Positions 1 through 8,916 of a stretch of DNA of 36,159 bases are shown here, piece after piece (position 1 is the stretch's first letter; each line of letters starts with the position of its first letter). The stretch comes from an uncultured Bacilli bacterium (GTDB lineage: Bacteria > Bacillota_I > Bacilli_A > RF39 > UBA660). Where the stretch lies: the NCBI GenBank assembly GCA_944358455.1, contig CALVRE010000028.1:1-36159 (forward strand), read 5' to 3'. Made by a program: the position numbers and the translations under genes. The notes below the pieces were generated by a model that was given only the letters and a program-made list of their open reading frames with translations, was not told the origin of the DNA and searched no databases.

Positions 1-21
1 CATATGTTTCCATTTTTTCAT
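1..21 (-). CDS. Start of a divergent gene (7 codons in window)
   Basis: Reading the minus strand from 21 gives an ATG followed by MKKWKHM and then the window edge. A strong ribosome binding site, GGAAGGAGGAGAG on the minus strand (26-38), sits five bases upstream, so this is very likely a true gene start. It is divergent from clpB and shares the 22-238 intergenic region with it. Possible minus-strand -10 boxes (TATAAT at 67-62 or 62-57) lack a convincing -35. Nothing can be said about its function from seven residues. Confidence 0.55.
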
Positions 22-81
22 TTTTCTCTCCTCCTTCCCACTACAAAGAAACATCCATTATATTATACTATAAACAGACTT

Positions 82-110
82 AATTCCGCTTTTTTTGTAA
101 AAACGGAATT
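82..110. repeat. Inverted repeat between divergent genes
   Basis: AATTCCG (82-88) is matched by CGGAATT (104-110) across a 15-nt AT-rich spacer. It lies between the divergent gene and the clpB promoter. It could be an operator or a weak hairpin; there is no T-run placed as in the terminators seen elsewhere in the window. Confidence 0.4.
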
Positions 111-141
111 CCAAATGAAAATTAACGTTTTTTAAAAATTA

Positions 142-168
142 TTAGCACTCTATATTGACGAGTGCTAA
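142..168 (+). promoter_or_regulatory. CIRCE operator (HrcA binding site)
   Basis: TTAGCACTC (142-150), nine bases, GAGTGCTAA (160-168): a perfect match to the CIRCE inverted repeat bound by the heat-shock repressor HrcA. It overlaps the -35 box of the clpB promoter, so HrcA binding should block transcription until heat or protein-folding stress. Confidence 0.95.
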
Positions 169-183
169 TAATTGTGATATAAT
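155..183 (+). promoter_or_regulatory. Sigma-A promoter of clpB
   Basis: TTGACG (155-160), 17-nt spacer, TATAAT (178-183). The -35 box and start of the spacer are inside the CIRCE element. The expected start of transcription is near 190, upstream of the chosen clpB start codon at 239. Confidence 0.85.
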
Positions 184-238
184 GAATACGTTTGGTATAG
201 ATAAAAGAAAAACACATACCATAGAAAGGGTGATTAGT

Positions 239-2347
239 ATGAATATGAATCAAGGACAAGAAGAAAATGTTCTAGAGAAGTATGGTCGTGATATTGTCGA
301 GGCTGTTAAAGCTGGTAAAATGGATCCAGTAATTGGTCGTGATGACGAGATTCGTAGTATTACGCGTATTCTATCACGTAAAACAAAGAATAACCCGGTT
401 TTAATTGGTGAACCTGGTGTTGGTAAAACGGCGATTGTAGAAGGGTTAGCTGAGCGTATTGTCAAAGGAGATGTACCAGATAGTTTGAAAAATAAACATA
501 TTTGGGAACTCGATATGGGTGCATTAATAGCAGGAGCCAAATATCGTGGCGAATTTGAGGAACGCTTGAAAGCTGTTTTGAAGAAAGTAAAAGATTCTGA
601 TGGGGAAATCATCATGTTTATCGATGAAATTCATATGATCGTTGGAGCAGGGGGCCTAGAAGGTGCGATGGATGCGGGCAACATGTTGAAACCAATGCTT
701 GCTCGTGGAGAAATTCACTGTATTGGTGCTACCACGTTGAATGAATATCGTAAATATATTGAAAAAGATGGAGCATTAGAGCGTCGTTTTCAAAAAGTAA
801 TGGTAAAAGAACCAACGGTAATGGATACTATTACGATTTTACGTGGATTGAAACAACGTTTTGAAGTTTATCATGGAGTCAATATTAAAGATCGTGCTTT
901 AGTTGCTGCGGCAACACTTTCGGATCGATATATTACCGATCGCTTTTTGCCGGATAAGGCAATTGATTTAATCGATGAAGCATGTGCGACGATCAAAGTA
1001 CAAATGGATTCCGTGCCAGAGGAATTAGATACGTTAACTAGACAAATTATGCAACTTGAAATCGAAAGACAAGCGTTGAAAAAAGAAAAAGATGAAATGT
1101 CGAACAATCGCATTGTCGAAATTGATACCGAAATGAGTACATTGAAAGAAAAAGAGTCAAAGTTACGTAATGATTGGCAACAAGAAAAGACGATTAATGA
1201 ACAGATTAATAAGAAAAAAGAAGAAATCGAAAAAAATCGCTTTTTACTGGATCAAGCCGAAAATCGTTATGATTTGGAGACGGCTGCCAAGTTGCGTCAT
1301 GGAACGATTCCAAAATTAGAAAAAGAATTACAAGAGTTACAACAGAAAGATAGTTCTAAAATTTTAAGTGATACAGTCGATGAAGAAAGTATTGCTGAGA
1401 TTATTTCAAAATGGACGAATATTCCAGTCGCTAAATTAGTTGGTGGAGAACGTGAAAAATTAATTCATTTGGAAGAAAATATGAAGAAACGTGTCAAAGG
1501 ACAAGATGAAGCATTAAAATTAGTGAGTGAAGCGATTATTCGTGCTCGTGCTGGTATTAAAGATCCAAAACGACCAATTGGTTCCTTTATTTTCTTAGGT
1601 CCTACAGGAGTTGGAAAAACGGAAGTAGCAAGAACACTGGCTTATGAACTATTCGATGATGAACGACATATGGTTCGTATCGATATGAGTGAATATATGG
1701 AAAGCTTTTCTGTTTCTCGATTATTAGGAGCCCCTCCAGGATATGTTGGTTATGATGAGGGAGGACAACTTACGGAAGCGGTTCGTCGTAATCCGTATAG
1801 TATTGTTTTGTTCGATGAAATCGAAAAAGCTCATCCAGATGTTTTTAACATTTTACTACAAATATTGGATGATGGACGTATTACGGATTCACAAGGGCGT
1901 ACAGTCGATTTTAAAAATACCATTATTATCATGACTTCTAATCTTGGAAGCGAATACATTTTGGAAGGAAAAGAAAATGCCAACGAACTTGTTATGGATG
2001 AGTTAAAGCATCATTTTCGTCCTGAGTTTATCAATCGTATCGATGAAATTATTATCTTTAAATCATTAGATAAAACAGTGGTTTATGATATCTTAGATAA
2101 AATTATCAAAGAAATTGAAGATCGTTTAAGCGATAAGAAGATTAAGATTGAACTAACAGAGGAAGCGAAGAAATTTATCATCGATCAATCTTACGATGAA
2201 AAATTTGGGGCTCGTCCTATCAAACGTTATGTAAGTCGTAATTTGGAAACATTGATTGCCAATGAAATTATCATGGATAAGATCGAGTTTGATTCTACGA
2301 TTGTCGTCGATGTCGATCATGATCATTTAGTATTGAAAAAACAGTAA
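239..2347 (+). CDS. clpB: ClpB-type disaggregase lacking the N domain
   Basis: AAA+ protein disaggregase, 702 residues, acting with DnaK on aggregated protein. The reading frame is open from 155, but that start lies inside the CIRCE/promoter. The ATG at 239 follows AGAAAGGGTG and is chosen. The first AAA+ module has Walker A GEPGVGKT (57-64) and Walker B IMFIDEIH (about 122-129). A long middle coiled coil (about 270-395), typical of ClpB rather than ClpC, follows. The second module has GPTGVGKT (454-461) and [14 protein letters not shown]. The protein opens directly at LEKYGRD, so the usual ~140-residue Clp N domain is absent, as in mycoplasma ClpB. No ClpP-docking loop was recognised. Regulation: CIRCE/HrcA. 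Confidence 0.93.
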   Translation: MNMNQGQEENVLEKYGRDIVEAVKAGKMDPVIGRDDEIRSITRILSRKTKNNPVLIGEPGVGKTAIVEGLAERIVKGDVPDSLKNKHIWELDMGALIAGAKYRGEFEERLKAVLKKVKDSDGEIIMFIDEIHMIVGAGGLEGAMDAGNMLKPMLARGEIHCIGATTLNEYRKYIEKDGALERRFQKVMVKEPTVMDTITILRGLKQRFEVYHGVNIKDRALVAAATLSDRYITDRFLPDKAIDLIDEACATIKVQMDSVPEELDTLTRQIMQLEIERQALKKEKDEMSNNRIVEIDTEMSTLKEKESKLRNDWQQEKTINEQINKKKEEIEKNRFLLDQAENRYDLETAAKLRHGTIPKLEKELQELQQKDSSKILSDTVDEESIAEIISKWTNIPVAKLVGGEREKLIHLEENMKKRVKGQDEALKLVSEAIIRARAGIKDPKRPIGSFIFLGPTGVGKTEVARTLAYELFDDERHMVRIDMSEYMESFSVSRLLGAPPGYVGYDEGGQLTEAVRRNPYSIVLFDEIEKAHPDVFNILLQILDDGRITDSQGRTVDFKNTIIIMTSNLGSEYILEGKENANELVMDELKHHFRPEFINRIDEIIIFKSLDKTVVYDILDKIIKEIEDRLSDKKIKIELTEEAKKFIIDQSYDEKFGARPIKRYVSRNLETLIANEIIMDKIEFDSTIVVDVDHDHLVLKKQ

Positions 2348-2380
2348 CGAAAAGGTACGTTTGAAATGAAAATAGTAAGA

Positions 2381-2414
2381 AAAATGTAAGCACAAAAGGT
2401 GCTTACATTTTTAA
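2381..2414 (+). terminator. Terminator of clpB
   Basis: AAATGTAAGCAC (2382-2393), loop AAAAG, GTGCTTACATTT (2399-2410), then T residues: a perfect 12-bp hairpin. Confidence 0.9.
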
Positions 2415-2504
2415 TTTGATATCATAAAAATAAGGTGAATAAACATATGTGGAGAACAAAAGCGGAGAAAAGAAATAATTAATCGGAAAAGAAGCGTAAA
2501 TAAA

Positions 2505-2533
2505 TTGCGAAAGCAGTCGAGGTGTGTTACAAT
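2505..2533 (+). promoter_or_regulatory. Promoter of yqeG-yqeH
   Basis: TTGCGA (2505-2510), 17-nt spacer, TACAAT (2528-2533), followed by an AT-rich leader and the yqeG start at 2559. Confidence 0.7.
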
Positions 2534-2558
2534 GATATATAAGATTGGAGTTGTGATT

Positions 2559-3080
2559 ATGGAAAAATATATACCTGATATTTATCAAAAAAGTATATAT
2601 GCAATTGACTATCAAAAACTAGCTAGTCGTGGTATAAAGTGCTTGCTTATCGATCTAGATAACACCTTAGTAGCGACTACGATCAAAAAACCAAATCAAA
2701 AAATCAAAGACCTGTTTTCTGACTTGAAAGAACAAGGTTTTCGCATCGTCTTATTTTCAAATAGCTCCAAACATCGTCTGAAACCATTTGGTGATGAACT
2801 TGAAGTCGAATATTGTTATCGTGCGTGGAAACCACGTAGTAAGAAGTATCGTAAGATTATGGAAACCTATCATCTAGAAGAAAGTCAAGTAGCCATTATT
2901 GGAGATCAACTTTTAACTGATATAGTAGGTGGAAATCGTGTTGGTATTACGACGATTTTAATTAATCCGGTTAGTAATCATGATGGTTTTTTTACTCGTT
3001 TCAATCGTATGTATGAACGTCATATTTTGAAAAAATTACGTGAACGTGTTCTATTTACGAAAGGAAAATATTATGATTAA
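2559..3080 (+). CDS. yqeG: YqeG-family HAD-IIIA phosphatase
   Basis: 173-residue protein of the YqeG family (HAD superfamily, subfamily IIIA), near the usual ~170. Motif I is LLIDLDNTLV with the nucleophile and acid/base aspartates. Motif II is VLFSNSS, and the late motif IGDQLLTDIVGGNR carries the metal-binding acidic residues. The frame is open from 2505, but the ATG at 2559 follows GGAG and lies downstream of the promoter. The gene overlaps yqeH by 8 nt, and yqeG-yqeH is a conserved pair in Bacillota. The substrate is not established; phosphoglycolate or a phospholipid intermediate has been discussed for relatives. Confidence 0.9.
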   Translation: MEKYIPDIYQKSIYAIDYQKLASRGIKCLLIDLDNTLVATTIKKPNQKIKDLFSDLKEQGFRIVLFSNSSKHRLKPFGDELEVEYCYRAWKPRSKKYRKIMETYHLEESQVAIIGDQLLTDIVGGNRVGITTILINPVSNHDGFFTRFNRMYERHILKKLRERVLFTKGKYYD

Positions 3081-4065
3081 ATGTGACGGTTGTGGTATAC
3101 CTTTGCAACAAGAACATGTGAAAGAGTTAGGATATACGAGAAATATAGAAGGTAAGTTATGTGAGCGCTGTTTTCGTATTCGTCATTATGGTGACTATAA
3201 GCGGGTCATCAAAAACAATGATGATTATATTCAAATTCTAAAACATATTAATCAAACGGGAGATTTAGTTGTTTTGGTTGTCGATTTATTTCAAATGAAT
3301 GAAAACTTTGATTTGATAAAAAGAACGTTAACCGATAATCCGATTTTATTAGTTCTTACTAAGAGAGATTTACTTCCTAAGAAGGTATACGAGGAAAAAT
3401 TGCTCCATTATATGGATCAATTCTGCTTACATGAAGTAGATCGCTTAATTATCAGTAGTACGAAAAGTTATCAATTCGATCAATTGATCGCGAAAATTCG
3501 TGAATATCAAAAGAGTAAAGATGTCTATGTAGTTGGATATACGAATGCTGGTAAGTCAACGATGATGAATCAATTGATTTATCATTATTCTGATTTACGT
3601 CAGACGATTACAACAAGTATGTTACCTTCTACTACTTTGGAGGAAATAAGAGTTCCTATTGATGATGATTTGCTATTGATCGATACTCCTGGTATTTTAG
3701 AAGAAGGAAGTATTCTCGATATGGTCGATACTTCTCTTTTAAAGAAAATTTTACCGAAAGTGGAGATTCGTCCCATTACATATCAGGTTAAAAGTCCTCA
3801 AACTTTCTTGGTTGACACACTTGTACAAGTGGCATGTCAAGATAACAATGATTTGACATTTTATCTTTCCAATCAATTAAAGATTGAACGAAAATATCAA
3901 ATTATTGAAAAAATGAATGGCTTAGAGAGACATATTTTGGAGTTGAATGGAAATCAAGATATTGTTATTACAGGACTTGGATTTATCAAGGTGATGAAAA
4001 AGGGAACGATTACGATCGATACATTGCCAAGTGTCAAAGTATATATAAGAAAAGCATTGATTTAA
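3073..4065 (+). CDS. yqeH: YqeH, circularly permuted ribosome-assembly GTPase
   Basis: 330-residue GTPase needed for 30S ribosomal subunit assembly in Bacillus. The N-terminal zinc finger has C4, C7, C30 and C33. The GTPase motifs come in permuted order: G4 TKRDLL (about residue 95), then G1 GYTNAGKST (about 155), then G3 DTPG (about 204), which is diagnostic of the YqeH/YlqF/RsgA class. The start at 3073 follows AAGGAAA and overlaps the end of yqeG, indicating translational coupling. It is slightly shorter than B. subtilis YqeH. A hairpin terminator follows directly, so the operon is two genes here; the aroE/nadD/yqeK genes that often follow are absent. Confidence 0.93.
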   Translation: MIKCDGCGIPLQQEHVKELGYTRNIEGKLCERCFRIRHYGDYKRVIKNNDDYIQILKHINQTGDLVVLVVDLFQMNENFDLIKRTLTDNPILLVLTKRDLLPKKVYEEKLLHYMDQFCLHEVDRLIISSTKSYQFDQLIAKIREYQKSKDVYVVGYTNAGKSTMMNQLIYHYSDLRQTITTSMLPSTTLEEIRVPIDDDLLLIDTPGILEEGSILDMVDTSLLKKILPKVEIRPITYQVKSPQTFLVDTLVQVACQDNNDLTFYLSNQLKIERKYQIIEKMNGLERHILELNGNQDIVITGLGFIKVMKKGTITIDTLPSVKVYIRKALI

Positions 4066-4090
4066 GGAGAGGTGTGATTACCTCTTTTTC
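4066..4090 (+). terminator. Terminator of yqeG-yqeH
   Basis: AGAGGT (4068-4073), six-base loop, ACCTCT (4080-4085), then TTTTC and more T, starting at the yqeH stop codon. Confidence 0.8.
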
Positions 4091-4121
4091 TTTTGCTCCT
4101 TTGATATTCATCTTTTCTTTA

Positions 4122-4150
4122 TTTACAAAGTTTGGAAAACCAAGTATAAT
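4122..4150 (+). promoter_or_regulatory. Promoter of the HerA-like gene
   Basis: TTTACA (4122-4127), 17-nt spacer, TATAAT (4145-4150), 24 nt before the start codon. Confidence 0.8.
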
Positions 4151-4174
4151 GTTTATAGAATAGGGGATGTAGAT

Positions 4175-5947
4175 ATGCTAGGAACCATTATTGGAATTGA
4201 AGAGAATACCGTATTAATTCGTTTAAATATCGAACTTGATAAATATCAAAGTTTGATTAATTTACATGTATTGATGGAAGATAGTGCTCATAAAATTGTC
4301 GGCGAAATTACGGATATTAAAGAAGGAGTTGCCTATGTTAATATGTTAGGTGAATTCCAGAATAATCAATTTGTATTTGGGGTTGTCCGTAAACCATCTT
4401 TTGGTGCGACAGTAAAACTCATTTCGAAAGAGCGAATCCCACTTATTATCGGAGTTGATAATTATAAAGAGAATAAAGATCTTTATTTAGGTACAAGTCC
4501 TATTTATGATGGAGTTAAAATCGGAATTAATATCAATCAGTTTTTTAGTAATCACTTCGCTATTTTCGGATCGACAGGTAGTGGTAAATCATGGAGTGTC
4601 GCACGTATTATTCAAAACTTATTTGAAAAACAAAGATCGATTGCTTATCGTGCTAGTATTTTTATCTTTGATGCTTATGGAGAATATCATAATGCTTTCA
4701 ATAAGCTACACGATATGATTCCTGAGATAAATTTTAAGACTTATACGACAAATACACATTTTAGCGAAACAGAAATTTTAAAGATTCCTCTATGGTTACT
4801 TAGTTTAGATGATATTGCCTTATTGTTAGGCGCTGAGAAACCTTCGCAACTTCCTATTATCGAAAAAGCAATGAAATTGGTTACGATTTTCGCACGTGAA
4901 GAAGAACTTGTCATTAAACATAAGAATGATATCATTGCTCGAGCATTATTGGATATTCTGAGTAGTGGACGTCCACCTGCCCAAATTCGAGATCAAATCT
5001 TTTCCGTCTTGTCTTACTATAATACAAAAGAATTAAATCTTGAAACACCTATTTTTCAACCTGGTTATACTCGTCCATTAAAACAGTGTATTCAAATTGA
5101 TCAAACAGGGAAAATTCGCGAAATGGAATTAATCACGACATTTATCGAATCATTCTTAGCGGATGATTTGGAATTGACAATGCCAGATGGAACGTTTAAA
5201 TATACTTTGAAAGATTTGTCGGATGCTTTTGATTTCGCATTGATTTCAGAAGGAGTATTGAAAAGTGACAAGATTTACGATGAGGCTAATGTTTTAAAAG
5301 TTCGTCTTCATTCGCTATTAAATAGTGAGACAAGTGTTTATTTTGATTATCCAGAGTATATTACGAGAGATCAATATATTAGAGGATTATTGACTGCCCA
5401 TGATGGTAAAAAAGCACAAATTGTCAATTTTAATATCAACTTTGTCGATGATCGTCTTGCTAAAAATATTACGAAAATTTATTCGAAGTTGTTATTTGAC
5501 TATGCGAAGGACTTAGATAAACGTGCTTCTCTTCCATTCCATATCATTTTGGAAGAGGCCCATCGTTATGTTCAAAATGATAATGATATCAATTTATTAG
5601 GGTACAATATTTTTGAACGTATTACCAAAGAAGGTCGTAAATATGGCGTTATTTTAGGACTTATTTCGCAACGTCCAAGTGAACTATCCGAAACATCCCT
5701 TTCACAATGTACGAATTTCTTAATTTTCAAAATGCTTCATCCTAAGGATGTATCTTACATTCGTGAAATGGTTCCAAATATTACGAATGAAATTGTCAAA
5801 CGTCTTCGTATTTTACAACCAGGTACTTGTATTGCCTTTGGATCAGCATTTAAGGTTCCTGTTATTGTCAAGTTAGATGTTCCAAATCCAGCTCCTGAAA
5901 GTAGCAGTTGCGATATCAGTGGTGTATGGTTTGTCGATCGCAAATAG
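4175..5947 (+). CDS. HerA-type hexameric ATPase (DUF87)
   Basis: 590-residue FtsK/HerA superfamily ATPase. The N-terminal ~110 residues look like the HAS-barrel domain of HerA. Walker A is GSTGSGKS (about 132-139) and Walker B is HIILEEAHR (about 456-464). The late segment LISQRPSELS matches the sensor/arginine-finger region of the family. HerA proteins are DNA-pumping motors that usually work with the nuclease NurA in end resection, or with Sir2/DUF4297-type effectors in phage defence. Here the gene stands alone with its own promoter between core genes, with no nuclease beside it. RBS AGGGGATG, start at 4175. The family is clear; the cellular role is open. Confidence 0.85.
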   Translation: MLGTIIGIEENTVLIRLNIELDKYQSLINLHVLMEDSAHKIVGEITDIKEGVAYVNMLGEFQNNQFVFGVVRKPSFGATVKLISKERIPLIIGVDNYKENKDLYLGTSPIYDGVKIGININQFFSNHFAIFGSTGSGKSWSVARIIQNLFEKQRSIAYRASIFIFDAYGEYHNAFNKLHDMIPEINFKTYTTNTHFSETEILKIPLWLLSLDDIALLLGAEKPSQLPIIEKAMKLVTIFAREEELVIKHKNDIIARALLDILSSGRPPAQIRDQIFSVLSYYNTKELNLETPIFQPGYTRPLKQCIQIDQTGKIREMELITTFIESFLADDLELTMPDGTFKYTLKDLSDAFDFALISEGVLKSDKIYDEANVLKVRLHSLLNSETSVYFDYPEYITRDQYIRGLLTAHDGKKAQIVNFNINFVDDRLAKNITKIYSKLLFDYAKDLDKRASLPFHIILEEAHRYVQNDNDINLLGYNIFERITKEGRKYGVILGLISQRPSELSETSLSQCTNFLIFKMLHPKDVSYIREMVPNITNEIVKRLRILQPGTCIAFGSAFKVPVIVKLDVPNPAPESSSCDISGVWFVDRK

Positions 5948-5962
5948 TAGGTGTTGAAAATG

Positions 5963-5991
5963 TTGCAAATAGAACATTAATTTGGTATAAT
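5963..5991 (+). promoter_or_regulatory. Promoter of a short leader RNA
   Basis: TTGCAA (5963-5968), 17-nt spacer, TATAAT (5986-5991). Transcription should start near 5998 and reach the terminator ending at 6095. Confidence 0.7.
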
Positions 5992-5997
5992 AGGTGC

Positions 5998-6095
5998 AAG
6001 TGAATAATAAAATGAGTGTGTAAAAAGCAAACGTTTGTGTGATTGCAAATAGCACACGGAGAGGGGGGGTATTATCATACCTTTCCTTTTTTTTG
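5998..6095 (+). ncRNA. Candidate ~100-nt small RNA or attenuator leader
   Basis: Bounded by a good sigma-A promoter and a strong terminator, with no open frame of note inside. CACAC (6053-6057) can pair with GTGTG at 6037-6041 or with GTGTG at 6016-6020, giving two competing hairpins before the terminator stem. TTGCAAATAG occurs both here (6044-6053) and at the promoter (5963-5972). It lies upstream of the large surface-protein gene, so it may be an attenuator for that gene or a free small RNA. I recognise no known riboswitch class. Confidence 0.45.
6058..6095 (+). terminator. Terminator with a seven-G arm
   Basis: A run of seven G plus TAT (6063-6072), loop TATC, ATACC-TTT-CC (6077-6086), then eight T. 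The middle pairs are G-U. Confidence 0.75.
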
Positions 6096-6107
6096 TGATA
6101 AAAATAG

Positions 6108-6136
6108 TTGCTATATAATCTGTTTTGGGTTAAAAT
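6108..6136 (+). promoter_or_regulatory. Promoter of the surface-protein gene
   Basis: TTGCTA (6108-6113), 17-nt spacer, TAAAAT (6131-6136), placed after the leader terminator and before the start at 6166. A TATAAT at 6114-6119 with a poor -35 is an alternative. Confidence 0.5.
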
Positions 6137-6165
6137 AAAGTAAGATGTAAAAATAGGGTGTTGCC

Positions 6166-8886
6166 ATGAAAAAATATAGAAGAAGTAGATGGAAAGATTT
6201 TTTTTATTATTCTTCAAGAACAAAACGATTCGTTCTTGTTTTTGTGCTACTACTTTTTGTGTTTAGTATAACATCTGGCTTTTCGTTGCTTTCTAAAGCA
6301 CTTGGCATTGGAACAAATGTGGAGATAAGACCAGATAGAGATATACGAATTACGAGTGTGGAGGGTCCTATTTTAGCGAATGGAGCTTATGAGAATGGAA
6401 ATTATCAATATAGTCATGACCTCTTAATTAGTAAAGGCGTATTGCCAAACAGTAATTCGACAATTGCATATCGAATTGAAATTACCAATAACGGAAACAC
6501 TGATAAAACGCTCGATAGTATTACCGATGAAATTAATGGAGATGCAATATATAGTGTCGAGGGAATTGAAATTGGTGATGAAGTATTAATGGGAGAGACA
6601 AAGGTGGTCACCGTAATTTTTCATAATCCGGGAAGTAGCAGTGTGACTTATTCGGGAGAAATTCAATTCCATTTTAGCAATTCATATGTCGATATAACGG
6701 CGCCTACTATCACGTTTGATCCAATGCCTGACAGTGAATGGACGAAGGATGATAAAACGGTTTTACTATCGGCAACGGATGATCGAACGATTGTTTCGTT
6801 CCAATATTGTACAACTACTAGTAATAGTTGTACACCTGATATTGATGCTGATATCGATGGTACTACTATTACTTTGTCGAATGATGGAAAACATGTGATT
6901 TGTGCTACTGCGACCGATAATGCTAAAAAACCAAATACGAGTACGGTATGTACAAATGAAGAGGGAGAATATTACCAAATTGATAAAACGGCACCAACGA
7001 TATCAAGTTTAGTTTCTTCTAATACTTGGGGAAAAACAAATACGGTAACAGCGAAAGTATCAGATAGTCAAAGTGGACTTGTTGGTTATGCATTTACAAC
7101 TTCCAATACGCAACCAAGTACATTTACAAGTGTAACGAATACAACTGCTGAGCAAACCTATACTTATACAGCTACGGCAAACGGAACGGTATATTTCTGG
7201 GCAAAAGATCGTGTTGGTCATGTATCGTCTAAGAGTGTTAGTGTTACCAAAGTCGATACTATTCCACCAGTTATTACGGTTTCTGGTCATACTAGTGACT
7301 TTTCTATATCGACTTATGTAAGGGAAGAGGGAGAAGAAGAGTGGCTTACAGAGGAAGAATTGGCAGCAGTAGGAAAATCACCAACGGATCCTGGAATTAA
7401 AAGTAAGACACAGTATGGATACCAAGATGTCGCAAGTTGGTCAAGTAGTTATTCGACAACCGCACCAAGTGATGGATATTATAAGACGAAAACACAGTAT
7501 AATTTAACTTATACAACTGGTAGTTATGGGACACCGGAAACCGGAACCTTAAAGAGTGGTTCATCTACTTCTTTTGCATCTGGCAGTCCACAATCCGGAT
7601 GTAATGAATCTTCAGTGACCCATGCGGCACTTTCTAAAACAACTTTATCTTTAGGGGGAACTTATAAGATCATAAAGGTCACGGCAAGTTCTACTACTAG
7701 ATTCAGTGCGTCTTATTCGAGCGCGCAACAAATTTGTGTATGTGCTGGTTCATCTTGTCAAAGTTATAGTGGCGTTACCAATCCAAATACAGATGGTACT
7801 ATATCGACGACCTTTACTTTTGCTGCAACAGGAGTGACATCCGTTAACTGTTATGGATATGGATCTACTAATGTATCGAAGAAAACAATTTCATGTTCTG
7901 TTACGGAATGGGCACCATATAATACCACGACGAAAACAACGGGATGGCAAGATTCGAATACGACTGATAAAGGAACTGTGATAAGTACGCAGACGAGAAC
8001 CGTATATGCACCACCTGCTTCATGGAAAAGTGCAACAGGATGGAGAGATAGTGAAGCATATACGAAAACGACAAGTCGAAAACCAGTTACGAGAACCGTC
8101 TACCATGATACTACAACCTCTTATCATATACCAATTGGTACGGCTACTGATAATAGTGGGGAAGATATTACGGTAATTACTAGTGGAAATGTTGTTCCTA
8201 CGGTAGTAGGAAGTTATCCGATCACATATACCGCTACCGATCCAGCAGGAAATACAACAAAATTGGTTATGACAGTCCATGTGATAGAAAGAACATATAG
8301 TGATTGGTTAACGGAAAGCGAGTTGGCGGAAGCAGGTTATAGTCCTACTTCCGAAGGAGTACAATCGAAGACGCAGTATCGACTCACTTATACGACTACG
8401 ACGAGAACGACGAAGACAGGAAGTTTATGGTCTACTACTTATCAACCAACAGGAATTGTATGGCAACTTGCTTTGGATACAGGAACGCAAACGGCTATAT
8501 ATCCAAGAACGATTCGATGGCGTGTTAAAACTGTTTCTCAAGATAGTGAAGATGGAAAAAGAGTGAATGCTACAAACACATTAAAAGTACAAGGAACTGA
8601 TGGTACAGTGAAATCTTTCCCACAAACATATAACTTTGTGGAAAATGCGGGTTTTGATCTTACATGGACGGCAACATTAGATGGTACTTTTGAAGCAAAT
8701 CGAATTTATCTTGAGTCATTTTGGTGGAAATATAATAAAAAGTCTATGGCTTCTGTAGTGGTAACGAGTTGGGATGAAGTAACAACGACAACAGGTGTAA
8801 CGGATTGGCAAGATAGTAATACAACGTCAGCAGGAACGGTTACAAAAACGGAGACAAGAACTGTATATCGTTATCAGACAAATTAA
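6166..8886 (+). CDS. Large secreted/anchored surface protein with Ig-like and repeat modules
   Basis: 906 residues. A charged N-terminus is followed by one hydrophobic segment (about 21-42), a signal anchor or signal peptide. Then comes a folded domain (about 50-175) and Ig-like segments of the HYR/DUF5011 sort; TATDNSGEDI through GSYPITYTATDPAGN (near 660-695) is the clearest. Two copies of a WLTEEELA-like module ending SKTQY occur near residues 390-425 and 710-740. Two copies of a WQDSNTT..GT...TRTVY module occur near 605-625 and at the C-terminus, with a variant between. Cysteines come in spaced pairs. There is no LPXTG motif and no C-terminal membrane helix, so attachment would be by the N-terminal helix or non-covalent. 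RBS AGGGTG. Probably an adhesin or envelope protein; ligand unknown. Confidence 0.8.
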   Translation: MKKYRRSRWKDFFYYSSRTKRFVLVFVLLLFVFSITSGFSLLSKALGIGTNVEIRPDRDIRITSVEGPILANGAYENGNYQYSHDLLISKGVLPNSNSTIAYRIEITNNGNTDKTLDSITDEINGDAIYSVEGIEIGDEVLMGETKVVTVIFHNPGSSSVTYSGEIQFHFSNSYVDITAPTITFDPMPDSEWTKDDKTVLLSATDDRTIVSFQYCTTTSNSCTPDIDADIDGTTITLSNDGKHVICATATDNAKKPNTSTVCTNEEGEYYQIDKTAPTISSLVSSNTWGKTNTVTAKVSDSQSGLVGYAFTTSNTQPSTFTSVTNTTAEQTYTYTATANGTVYFWAKDRVGHVSSKSVSVTKVDTIPPVITVSGHTSDFSISTYVREEGEEEWLTEEELAAVGKSPTDPGIKSKTQYGYQDVASWSSSYSTTAPSDGYYKTKTQYNLTYTTGSYGTPETGTLKSGSSTSFASGSPQSGCNESSVTHAALSKTTLSLGGTYKIIKVTASSTTRFSASYSSAQQICVCAGSSCQSYSGVTNPNTDGTISTTFTFAATGVTSVNCYGYGSTNVSKKTISCSVTEWAPYNTTTKTTGWQDSNTTDKGTVISTQTRTVYAPPASWKSATGWRDSEAYTKTTSRKPVTRTVYHDTTTSYHIPIGTATDNSGEDITVITSGNVVPTVVGSYPITYTATDPAGNTTKLVMTVHVIERTYSDWLTESELAEAGYSPTSEGVQSKTQYRLTYTTTTRTTKTGSLWSTTYQPTGIVWQLALDTGTQTAIYPRTIRWRVKTVSQDSEDGKRVNATNTLKVQGTDGTVKSFPQTYNFVENAGFDLTWTATLDGTFEANRIYLESFWWKYNKKSMASVVVTSWDEVTTTTGVTDWQDSNTTSAGTVTKTETRTVYRYQTN

Positions 8887-8916
8887 AAAAAATACGATTA
8901 ACTTCGTATTTTTTTG
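8887..8916. terminator. Bidirectional terminator between convergent genes
   Basis: AATACGA (8891-8897), loop TTAACT, TCGTATT (8904-8910), flanked by A-run and T-run so it can serve both strands. The stop codon of the minus-strand gene lies in the hairpin loop. Confidence 0.85.

Noticed and set aside
155-238. Upstream start for clpB adding 28 residues
   Set aside because: The start codon lies inside the CIRCE and promoter, before the expected transcription start; the added residues look unlike a Clp N domain and the ATG at 239 has a good ribosome binding site.
6021-6060. c-di-GMP-I riboswitch (GCAAAC ... GCAAA similarity)
   Set aside because: The element is too short and lacks the tetraloop-receptor helices and the conserved downstream arm.
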